Shown piece after piece: positions 48,301 to 59,721 of a stretch of 64,000 bases of DNA (its first letter is position 1; every line of letters starts with the position of its first letter). Under the pieces are notes generated by a model, which saw nothing but the letters and a program-made list of their open reading frames with translations, ran no database searches and was not told the DNA's origin. The stretch spans positions 3,369,757 to 3,433,756 of the forward strand of contig NC_050472.1 in the NCBI RefSeq assembly GCF_013373865.1, in the 5' to 3' direction. Position numbers and translations under genes: made by a program. Source of the stretch: Monomorium pharaonis. Taxonomy: Eukaryota; Arthropoda; Insecta; Hymenoptera; Formicidae.

Positions 48301-50942
48301 TGACGAACTGCCGGCACGAATAAAGCCGAGTAATATATTCTAGCTTCGGGATATTTTCACACTGTATACCTTTATTACGCACTATCTATGACATAATCTT
48401 ATGCGATAGCTAATAAAGCATTCGAGAAGTTAGCCTGTTGAATTATCTTTTTAAAAGATAACATTTTTTCGTATAACCGATACAAAATCATACAATTTTA
48501 AAAAGACTACACATCACATTATAATATAAATTGAGAATGTAACAAAAGTGAAGCTAAACAATGCTGTTTAATTTAAAGCATAAAAATTTGATCGTCAATT
48601 GTATAGTAATAGTTTTTATTCTTTCTTGTACGTACAGCAAAGCTGCATATAATATTCAGCAATCGCGTGCGACAATTTATTTATACCAACCAGTAGCGGA
48701 AATTTCTCAAAGTTTGAGATCAAACAAGCGTGTTTCCGCTCTCTCGATTCATATAAGTACGGAGTATAAAATATAGTAACGTTTATGTCCCACACATTTC
48801 TCGGCTGTCTCTTTCTATCTCTTTCTCTTTATATGCCGCAGCTTACTTATGACGAACGTATTTTGATGACATGTCATGTCGCTGGCTACCATGTCTCGGT
48901 CCGATGCGTCGGACTGTATGCACGAGCAGATTTATCGGAGAAGTCTTCCGTTACTGCCACACTAAAAGTGGACGTATTAATTGCGGATGGATTTAAAATA
49001 ACGCGAGACGACTTAATCCGATTATAGGGCTCGTGACGGCGAGAGACGAGAGATTCGTCGCCGATCTGAAATTTCTCTGCTATAAGATATAAAATTACCG
49101 AAGCCTAAATACATCGCGTGGAATTCCGCGTCTTTCTTTTTTCGGTGATCGCATACCTAAACTGACTTTCCAAGCCAAGCTGATCATAAAATGTCATCTG
49201 ATATGGATAACATATTATATGATTTATATGTTGTATTATTAAAAAGTCCAAAAGTAATATAAAAATTTCTGAAAATAGAACAAGTAAAAGGAATGTTTCT
49301 TGTTCTTGTTGTTTATCAGAATAGCTTTTGTTTTTCAATAAAATATAATTATTAATTTTTATTTTTATTTTATAAGCAAATTTTATCTTCTTTAGCGTTT
49401 TCTCGTATTTCTTCATTTATCAATTTTTGCTAATTAGAGAAACGTCTTAAATTAAAATTGACATTGTAAGAGAATATACAATTTTCACAGACAGCTGCGT
49501 CTGAAAATTGAATTTTTACGTCGAACAGTAAACGAAATCAAATTATGGGAAACGTCACCGAGGGAAACGATCATTTGATGAAGAGCGAAATTTGATTGCG
49601 CGTGTATTAGAGAACTTCGAGAGGGAAGCTCGGCAAAATTGGATTTAGACACGTAAGTTGGTGCAGCGACCTCGCAAGACATTACGCCGGAGCAATTTAT
49701 ATCGTTACCGAAGCAGCAATTTGATGGGGAAGTATATATCCGTATTACTTCATCGTACATTGCCTTTTCTCTGAATCGCAACCAGACAAATGTAACTGCA
49801 GCGTCTGCAGTTTCATTTCTACTTGAAGAAAATCGTACATTGGCAGATTAGAATTGGCAAAAAAGCAATTAAAAAAAATTATGGCATACAACATATATAA
49901 AATAAAACTGTGATCTTTTAAGCAAACTATTTTTGCATCAAAATATTTTAAAAATATCATATTAATTTTAGATAAAAATTCGTACATATATTTTTTAAAG
50001 AGATAATATATTATTGTCTTATTAACTTTAATCAAATATTTCCTCCATACAGTTTGAGTATATCAACCACATATTTATTTCTTTTCAAGATGCAAATTTT
50101 ACTCGTTTATAGACTCAGCCGAGCGAGTGAGACTGACGCGACGAGCGGACACCGCGCGGTCTGCCACGAAGGATTCCACGTCCTGGTCTCTTGCCAATCT
50201 GATTTCGGTTTGGTCCAATGCTCCGCGACGTTTGCCAAAAGACATTCGTGCACGTGCGACAAACACGCGTGCGAGGACCGCTTTCGTCGCGCATTAACGA
50301 GAAATCCCGAGTGCGCTGGTGAAATTAGTCTGGAAGCGAGACCGTGAGGGGTCTAGTGTAAAAACATTCTTCCTCCATCAATATCTCATTATGCTTACGC
50401 AATGCTTTTTTAAATGTAATTAACATATTCAAAATAAATATCGCAATATTTACACGTAGGCAAATCCGTTCGTCATGAGAATTAACGACAATGCGGTTAC
50501 AAAAAAAAAGCGATCAGAAATGAAGGTCGTCATACTAGGACTCATCAATTGAATTGCAAAGTGGGCCATCGTTAAAGGGAAAAGCGTGATTGTGATTGTG
50601 ACGTTATACGATAGTAACGCGGTTTTAACTTATACTAATGCGCGTATAGTGTGGACGCAACACATCTTCCGAGACTCGTTACGAGCAGAATCGCCTTCAT
50701 TACTCGAGAAAGTTCGGGGAAACGTATTATCGGGGTCCTGGGTGGTCCAAGGCCGTCGATTTTACGACTCGATTTGGTTTCTCGAAGGAAATTGCCCGGG
50801 CCCCTTTAAAAAAGGGGTCAGCCATGACGAGAGAGAAAGAAACCTCCCTTGTAACAGGTTACATAAATTCTTTGTCGCCGATGGCCTCGGTTATCAACAG
50901 AAACCGTTAAAATCTACACTTTATGTTCGATTGTATCTCTAA

Positions 50943-51082
50943 GGGTCGGTTGTTCCAACTTTTTGGTAAATTTACCTATCAGGTAAATATATGTTTGTCT
51001 TTATTCATTTAAGAAAAGAAATGAAGATAGACACATGCTTACCTAGTAGGTAAATTTACCAAGAATTTGGAACAATCCGCCC
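50943..51082. mobile_element. Harbinger/Tourist-like MITE flanked by TAA
   Basis: A 140-bp element with TAA on each side (50940-50942, 51083-51085). The left end is GGGTCGGTTGTTCCAAC and the right end, inward, GGGCGGATTGTTCCAAAT; arms then share TTGGTAAATTTACCTA. A three-base TWA duplication with GGG-starting inverted ends is characteristic of PIF/Harbinger MITEs. No coding capacity. Confidence 0.75.
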
Positions 51083-54000
51083 TAAATGATCTCCGAGACA
51101 ATATTTCTGAGATATAATAGGTTGCTTCATAAGTCGTTCATAATATTCTATAAACCGTTCAATTCTATATTTTGTGTCTAGAAAAATTAGAAAAAAATAA
51201 GACGAAATGGTTCGAAATCCAAATGGTTTCAGTGCTTCAGAACCTCACGAATCTGACAAATATTCCGAGATACTAAATCTGGGATAAAAGGGGCACTTAG
51301 TAGGGGACATTTGTTTCAACCGTTTAACGAACGAGGAAGAAACCTCGCGCACAGCAACGGTGATAATTGATCGGGGTCGATGAATCACGCCGAAGCCGCA
51401 ATCCCTCCGCTCCGCAAACACCGACGGTTAATCGGACCGGGTAATTCGATTTCGTGAGCAGTCGGATCAACAGTACGGTACGAGGCGAAAGCCCACCGAG
51501 TTTCGAGTTGCGGTCCTCGCTCTTCCTCGGTCGGGGCCACCTCTCTTCTTTTTTTTTCCCCCTACTGTGCTCTTCCCTCGGAACCGAGCCACGAATACTT
51601 GTACGTACGTATACGTACTCCTCGATGCGCCGGAGAAGAGAGCCGAAAGTATGCAGGCATCGTGTACAATCTGTGCACGGGTAAATACCTGCTGCTCCGC
51701 GGTATACCTGCGGCGCGACATAAACCCCAGCCTCCATAAACGGTCCAGTGCCTACCGCATTTATTCTTTTCCGGTTGTGCCCTCGTGAGGAGAGCACATA
51801 AGCCTCCTTCTTCTCCTTTTTCTCTTCCTTCTCGCCGAGGACGGCACGAGGAAAGGGGGGAAACATACGAAAAATCCACGCGCTTCCGATCGTTAACCTT
51901 TCACACACGGGCTCTCACGTGCGCCGCGATGATTCAAGCGCATCCGTCTATATCCGTTTTCCCTCTCGCTCCCTCGCGGAGTCTGTGCGACTTAAAAATA
52001 ACCCGAAAGCGCGCATCTCCTCGTGCGGCGCGGGCTTAATTGCCGTAAAGTTGTCAGAGTGTAACGACGTGACGGGAAGTGATCATTTTAAATAAGTCAG
52101 GGTGGCCCGAGTGCTTCACCATCTAAATGCAGAATCGTTACTGACGGACCGTCGATTTTTTTTTTTTTTCAATCTCAAGGTGCGAATTAATTAATATTGT
52201 CATCCCGTTACACCTCTGGCGTCGTAATAATAATTGATTGTTTCCAATCACAAACGCTACGTCCAAACGATCACCGTTGTAGAATTCCGCGAGCGCAATT
52301 AAAGAAAACGTGTCGCGCATGCGAGGAACGTTGAATGAGAGTAATCCACGAATGCAAATGGTCCCCATATTTCGCTCGAACGTGAGATCTCGCCGCCTTC
52401 AATATAATTCCGAGTAATTAAATTTCACCACGTAATTGACGCGCTTTCGATACGAGGTGTGGAAGCAGGAAATTCATTCGATTTATCACCGGTGAGATAT
52501 TCTCGCTTTCCATTCTCGCCGTCTTCGAGTCACGTATTGGCGAATTGCGACCCTTGATCTTCTTTATAACGGGATGTACTACAAATATTTTTCCGAATAT
52601 GGCGCTTCGATCGTCAATAGTTTCACAAGGAAATATTACACCTGGTATTGCCTCAACATGATCAAATAAATACTCGTCACTTTCTGTCACGCGATTCTGG
52701 ATACAACAATAATCTTGATCAAAGAGGGGAAGAATTGATATTTAAATAATTTCGTGATACAATCTTCCGTGAAAAAATTGTGCGGTCTATCAATTTATTC
52801 AACCTCGGTTCAAGGAGCGGGGTAGGGCCGGATTGATTTATCGTCAGTTCCTTTTATGACTCGATTTTCTCACATTTCGTTCCGGCACGACCGGTCACGA
52901 CGTGCCATCGTCGCGTGTTTGAGTGTTGGCTCATAAGTTTCCATCAGCGACGACCGGCGTCGTGGGTTGGGAGCTTTAAAATATTTCGCACACTTGTGAG
53001 GACGTAAAAGTTGATTTTCCTCTCTTGCTCAAGCACTTTTGACACAGCAACTATCGATCTTTTTTTTTTCGAACGGGCGTAAATGGGGATACAAATTCTC
53101 TGTAGATAACTTCAAACATATATATCCACGTAGCAAGTTCATGTATCGTCGATAGCGTTTCAGCGAAACCGGGCCCGCGTAAGTAACATTTTTACGAGTA
53201 AACAAATCGATACTTAATTAAATTATGATCTTGTTTAGCCCGCTTTCGAAAGGTGCGAGTGCGCGTACGTCTTTTCGTTTCGCAGTCCACTCGACGTGGA
53301 CCTTTCGAAGCGGCCTTACCGATAACATCGGCAGTAAAGTAAGATGCGCGGCGCGATAAACTGAAATGTCGCTTTAAATTTCGTTCCGCTTCTTGACTTA
53401 ACGAAAGCCAATTTCTGATACGATTACGCACTCGCGTGCGTGTCTCCTCGCCTCGCGCGATTCCCTCACGGGTTGCGTGCGCGAACCCGCGAAGATAACG
53501 TCCGTAAAACTTTCGTTCCGTCATAAAGAAAATGACGTTTTAATTATCGGCCGGTTCTGCGAATCAAAGGAAAGCAATTTGCCCGTAAAAACGCGAGTCG
53601 AACACGAATACCGTCGTGTGCCGCGGGATCCTTGTTGTTAAAAAGGCCTTCAATAAGGCTGAGGGCAATATCGTCGAACCCCCCCGAAATATCTTAATGA
53701 CCAGGTCCCTGTCGGTTCGATCGCGGCCGTGAATAACAATTCACGCCATTCACTCGGCGGATAGAATTTGTTTTCACAGATAACAGTAAAAAAAAGTGTG
53801 AAAGCAAGAAAAAAGAACAATTTTACATGCGGTATATAACACGTGTACTAACACGTAACCGAACTAAAAACTCCTAAGAAAACAATAGATAGAAAAAAAT
53901 AAATTGTGGAAAACGTCAAAATCGGATAATTCTTAATTCTAATACTTAATAATAATTTTTTTTTTTAGTAAAAAGTCAAATAGCGCGCGCCTGTAATGTT

Positions 54001-54521
54001 ATAATGAATCTGAAATTGCGTCATGTAATTAATAATTTCGATTACTATCTGTTATCGGTTTACGGCGCGCTTTGATTTAGTTGACGGCCGTGGACCGATG
54101 ATACGATTATCGCTCTGAGGCCTGGTGTCTCGAAGAAGCCTGGTTTAATCGCCTCACCCTGTAACGCGGACGATCAACGGTGTGCTGGCGAGCAGAAGGC
54201 AAAAAGATGGCTAACCGTGAATCCGTTGTACGCAAGGGCCGCTCGCCGCGGTCTGTAATTATCGCCACTGGCCGTGGGAATTGAATTACGAGGTAAATTC
54301 GTGACGCGCCACAACGGTGGCTGTTCCGACAAAAGGCACGAAGCCGCCCGACGACCACCTCAAGCATACTTGATGATTTCGATCGAGACCATCATAATCC
54401 ATTATGATTTGTGTATTCTCATTATAGATGCCTATATAGAGACAATAATCTTTTTATCGTCCGCTCCTCTAAGTGATTTTATTGCAGGTTCTTCAAAAGA
54501 AATAGTCGAATAGCCAATTCC

Positions 54522-54524
<3 letters not shown>

Positions 54525-54569
<45 letters not shown>
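54525..54569. repeat. (AG)n microsatellite
   Basis: Uninterrupted AG run of about 45 bases in laminin intron 1. Confidence 0.95.
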
Positions 54570-54572
<3 letters not shown>

Positions 54573-55778
54573 GATTTGAGTTTAGAGAATTATACATTCA
54601 AGGAAGATTCAATACGTTATTTGTCAAATTATAACGCAAATTTTAGACGAAAAAAAAAGTATAGGCTTATATGTTCTTCTCCATGTTTCTATGAATCCAA
54701 AGAATCTGGCACGCTACATCACGCAGGATACAATGTTGTTTAATTCAAAAGCGTTCGCGTTGTAACAATAGAGTAACGCACAATGTTACTGGCGCGCGGT
54801 CATAAAATCCAGATAAAAAGCCACGGCTATGTCTCGCCGTGTAACATATGTGTACATCATCCGCAATCTCGCAAGGTCCGGTCCATGAATGGGAAAAAGG
54901 AACAAGTCCGCCTTCGGACGAGAAGCGATCTCTTCCACCCTACGAGGTATTATTTTCGTGACTTCGTCCGTCTCTCGCTTCCCTGCACCTCCTCCCCTCC
55001 TCCCCCTTCGTTCCTTTCCCGCACGCCTCAGGAAGATGATTCATTCACCCGGCTGAAGAAGAAGTCGGCGCGCGCGCGCTGCAGGTTCGAGGACCTCGAA
55101 CAAGCGTTCGAGGGACGATGGCGATTCGACTCGTTAATCCGTGAACAATGAAAGATTCGTGCCTCAGTCGCTCGACGCGAGTAACCATTCGGTGCTCCTT
55201 TTCACGTTCGATACCTCATCGCACAGGGTTAGAGGTGGCGTCGATCTACGACGGGCGATAACTCGCCCGTTTCAACCCGACGCTATTCGAGGGAGGTGGC
55301 TTGACGCGCGGTCTGAGCCTTCCGTGATCCCTCGACGCGATCATTTCTCTTTTTGGTGATCCGCGCGAGTGGCGTAGCATGCGATATCGTAAACACGCTG
55401 ATTCTGATGCAGCTTTTTAAATATTATTAAGATGGTACACGTCATTTCGATTATTAAAATTATATCTCAATTTATATAATAAATGTATTAAGAAAAATGT
55501 TATATCGTCACTTGAACGACACAATTTGGACATTTTGTGTAATTATTTTATCGTTCTGAAAGATATTTCATTAGCGATCACGTAAGTTTTACCTTATATT
55601 TTTCGAAATCTATTAAGTATATGTTCTTTGCTTTTGAGAGTACTAATAAACTTTCTGCAAGGATGAAGACCGGAAATTGTATAAAACCTCCTCCTCTTCT
55701 GTACAATTTTTGAGAATTATTAATCGCGATCAGACTGTTATGGAAGACACTTCGTTAACTATCGTGCCTTCCCGCGTA

Positions 55779-55984
55779 CACTGGAACCCCGCGTTAGCGT
55801 ACTCCGCGTTAGCGGAAACTATCCCCTCCATATGCACTCGGCCCACATGAGTAGCGTGTGTGGGGATAGCAATGAGCAATGCAGTCGCGTATTTCACGGA
55901 GTGGGAGTGAAACCAAGCAATAGGAGATAACCCCGCGTTAGCGGACCAAAGCCCCGAACAGTCCGCTAACGCGGGGTTCCAGTG
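55779..55984. mobile_element. Tigger/pogo-like MITE flanked by TA
   Basis: A 206-bp element with TA on each side (55777-55778, 55985-55986) and perfect 21-base inverted ends, CACTGGAACCCCGCGTTAGC plus G. The motif CCGCGTTAGCGGA recurs subterminally on each side. Repeated GCGTTAGCGGA/GGAACCCCGCG motifs resemble pogo/Tigger transposase-binding ends. Perfect termini suggest recent activity. The minus open frame at 55730-56011 merely reads through it. Confidence 0.8.
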
Positions 55985-56712
55985 TAATCGATTTTCTGTT
56001 TTCTTTCGCATGCAAAATATATTAAATGCATTTTCAAGACTCCATTAAGAGCACTAATGAATTTCATGCGACCAGTCACTCCTCTTCTTTTGCCGCAAGG
56101 AACAGCGGCACGTCGGCGAAAAAGGCGACGTACGAATTACAGCGGCGATCGCCCCCTTCTCAATGTTTGACGATCATTTGTAGCCGTCTACTAATTATTG
56201 CGCAACACAGTCCCTTTCACCGTGTACAGCGGGATAAAGGTTGTCCATCGAGCGGCCTTTTTAGGCACAGACAAATTAATTTATTCCACCGTACGCGCCT
56301 TCGCGTGGGAGGTGGGGCTGATCCTGACGCACCGTTGTGCCAATCAGTAGCGCAAACAGAAGTTAAATGTGAGAAAAGTTAACGGCACCAATAAATGCGT
56401 GAGAATTTTGTTCTTAACAAAATCAAAAAATAAGTTCTGACATTTCTATACTGACATTTTGTGTAAACAAATTCTTTTTTTTTAATTATTTCAATATTGA
56501 TACGCAAAAACATAATGTAATAATTATTATTATCATTATTATCATTTATAGAAAATACTTACGTATTTGCTATAAAAAATTAACAAATATAATTAATATT
56601 ATCAATATGTTTATAATAATTAATAATAATAAATTACTTATTAAATCAATCATATTAAATTAACATTTCTAATAATAAAATTATTTTTCTCTATTTCAAC
56701 TCTCAGAAGGAA

Positions 56713-56872
56713 ATAAATACAAAGTTAAAGAATAGACAACTATGACAAAGTTAAAGAATAAACTATGTAGTCGACTGACTGGCTAAATTTTTTTATTAAA
56801 TTACAATTATTTAACTTAATAAAGAAATTTAGCCAATCAATCGACTACATAGTTGTTTATCCTTTGATTTAA
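56713..56872. repeat. foldback element with a partly duplicated left arm
   Basis: The right arm, inward, reads AAATCAAAGGATAAACAAC then TATGTAGTCGATTGATTGGC and TAAATTT. The left side carries the same arm, but the outer about 25 bases (CAAAGTTAAAGAATA...CTATG) occur twice in tandem. Target duplication is unclear. No coding capacity. Confidence 0.6.
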
Positions 56873-59413
56873 TTACTGGCGACAATAAGCGATCCCTGCT
56901 GGTTTTGAAATACAAAGTTATTAAAGAGTGTGTAGATTGATATTGACACGTTATTTTTAATTTTTAATTTTTAATTATGAAAATTAGATTTGCTAAAGAA
57001 GGTATCCTTCTTTCGACTTAGGTGGTCGTGACTACAAAGGCAATAACAACAACGCCGATGTATCGTATCGATTTAACATCAATTCGCGGGAAGAATCATG
57101 AGCAACGCCGGACGACCGATAAAATTAATAAGCGCAATGAACATTAACGAGGGCCATAAATATACCCCCCCCCCTCCCGTGTCATGCTTATTCGCCGATT
57201 AGCATAATCATTTCCGATATTCGCGGACCGTAATTTAAAAATGTCGCAATGAATCGCAGGCAATCATCTCTTCGTAAAAAGTACAACGCAAGATACAGTG
57301 TATCGCAGGATTATTATCCGAGGAGAAAACACCTCAGGCTGCGGATCCTAAATCTCATGTTACGAAGAAGCACTCTGTATTATCTTTCCTTCAGAATTCT
57401 CTTGATGCTTTATTTCATAATATACTGACTTTCTTCTTATTATGTTTTGTAACAAAATTATACAACCAATTTCAAAAAAATAAAGCAAAAAAGCAACTTC
57501 GTCACTTTTAATATTAGTTTTGTCATATTAATTGAATATTGGTATATCATACATATTACATATGAAAATTTTCATAGCAATGTAAATTTTCATAATAAAT
57601 ACTAATATTGCAATGCAATCACAATATAGAATTACATAAAAAAGCAATATTACTGCAGTATCTAAAAATTTAACTAGATTCAGGCCAGAAATTAATTTTG
57701 ATAAATTTTATTTTATTAAATCATAAAAATAATATTATGTAAGAGAAGCATGCGCTAGTATTGCTGCAAAAAATCTTGACATTCCAGCAACCAGCTTAAA
57801 TGTTTAATATAAATTTTTTAATGGCTCGACATAATTGTTTTTAAATCTGTACTTCAGCAAAATTGTTCTTTTTGTATACGATCACAAGCTCGTCGTGAAA
57901 GACTAATTTCGTTATTTTTATCTCGTCAAAAATGTTTATCTTGTAAAGGACGAGAAATTCGATTGCGTGTATTATTAGTCCGCCGTTCAATCAAGTCTTT
58001 TAGTTACGGACCATTACGGGAGAATGGGGGGTTTTGTAAACGATACACCTACGACGCGATCGCACGCGGAAGATATCCCGGGTAGGAAGAATTAGGTTCG
58101 CAATCAGCGTCCAATTAAGAGCCAAGGTTGTGGCCCCATCAACTCCATGTCTTTTAATTGCATACCAAGATTTCGCCTATCTTAACGTGTTCATTATTGA
58201 GATTTCAATGTTAATAGTAGTACGGAGGCATTAACGTATCAATTAGCGAACTGTGCGCACGTGCTCGCCAATGAAATGATATTTTATTTGTTTTTTTAAA
58301 AGACAAACGTTCCAACCAATCTAGATTTACGCAAATATGTCACATTAATTTTCCTGTAGCGTATATTTCATAACTTCGTCATAAAAGTATATAACAAAAT
58401 TCATAAATAATTCAACAATAAATAATATTTAATTAATTAAATTAAACTTTATGTAAAATTAATTTTGGGGGGTTTTTATTTTTATCAAACAACGGTGATT
58501 AAAGGGCATTATGGCTGTTAATATTTATTCTTAATGTCTCAAAAAATTTCATTAGACATTCGCAGATGTTTAATTTCATATATAAAAAAATCGCGTTTAG
58601 AAATATAATTCCTTCGGGGCATTTAATTAACGATTTACTTTAGTGCACTTTAAAAACGAGTTTCCTTAAGTGGAATAAAATTCTTTCTCGTCAAAATTTA
58701 GCTCACCCTTGGCTGTCGCGTCGGCACTTCATTCTATGGATCCATTTCGCGGTACTTTCGTGGACTACGTCCTCATTACCAACGGTCTCTCAAAAAAGGG
58801 CCGCCGTGCTCGTTAAAACGTTTTTCTCCACCGCCGCTCGCAATTTGTTAAAGGACGAAGGGCTACGTGGGGCATACCTGCGAGCCTGCACGTAAATTTC
58901 CGGAAAGGGAAAGGGAGCCTCTTAAAGCTTCTCTATCTTCTCCATCGTGCCCTATACGTATCTTTCTCGGTCTCATTTTACACACTTTATTTCGGTTTCG
59001 ATTCTCTCGTTTCTTATATTCTCACTCTTTCTTTGTCCAATTCACTATTGTCGGCACGGAGCAAACGATATAAATCAACATAAAAGAGCATAATACAAGA
59101 AACGAGTATATAACGAGAGGACACAAAAGTTGTTTTACGATTTTTCGGAGGACAAGGACAAAAGGATCTTTAATCTGCGATATAAAGCGCCATGGAAAAA
59201 AGAAAGATAAATGTACCCAAAAAACCAAGAAGCAAAATGAAATTCAGGTGTAAACATAAATTATCGCAAAGTGGTCGCATAAAAAATCATTTTACTTATC
59301 CCTTAAAATTCATTAAGTTGCAAAAATTGTTCAATATTATTATATGCAATCTCTGAAAAAAATTGGTTCGAAAATTTTCAACCCGTATTCACAGTTATCA
59401 CTTAAGAGTCTAC

Positions 59414-59721
59414 CTGTTTGAGGTCCAAGGTGATTGTCACGTATTCGTAATGATCGCCTCTGGCTAATGTAGGGCTTTGCCACCATTTACCGGGGCTCAA
59501 GTCGAGGATGTTGCTGATGTTGTGCCTCTTGCCAGGATCCGGGCTCCTGGAGTCACAGACGGCGCATCTCGACGATTCCGAGGGTTTGCAAAAAGTCTCT
59601 GGGCCCTCCTCACCGCACGTCGCGTTTACTTGAATGTTCGCTTTTGCAGCGACGTTGAACGTGGACGGAAAGAGACCGCTAGTTTTCAAGCTCTTACTCA
59701 GACCGAGCGGACCTCGTTGAG
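59414..59721 (-). CDS. wb: laminin alpha-1/2-type chain, first visible exon (LN domain, N-terminal part)
   Basis: Encodes about 102 residues that start the LN domain, the globular tip through which laminin heterotrimers polymerise in basement membranes. Visible hallmarks are SGLFPSTFNVA near residue 13, the glycosylation site NATC, paired cysteines in CAVCD, RHNISNILDL, GKWWQSP and the closing strand YVTITLDLKQ. These match the alpha-chain LN family closely. The acceptor reads ttttaatttcag before the first base and the donor is CAG|GTAGAC, giving a phase 0 junction to the next exon (Q then VYQ). The exon begins two bases into a codon, so an upstream exon must supply the signal peptide and mature N-terminus; I could not find it. 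An LN domain this complete excludes short secreted relatives, but netrin-like proteins also carry LN, so the later L4 domain settles the family. Confidence 0.95.

Larger units (their letters stand above)
41788..59413 (-). other. laminin intron 1 (about 17.6 kb)
   Basis: Bounded by donor CAG|GTAGAC and acceptor gttttcag. It contains the transposon-like elements listed separately at 42814-43025, 45196-45368, 50943-51082, 55779-55984 and 56713-56872, plus a (GA)n tract at 54525-54569. CpG-rich blocks near 43.2-44.1, 51.3-52.0 and 52.8-54.4 kb have many open frames but no recognisable protein. The remaining stretches are AT-rich with nothing I can name. Confidence 0.7.

Noticed and set aside
54783..55151. 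122-codon plus frame with a Pro/Ser-rich segment
   Set aside because: No domain recognised; lies in a CpG-rich intronic block with several overlapping frames.
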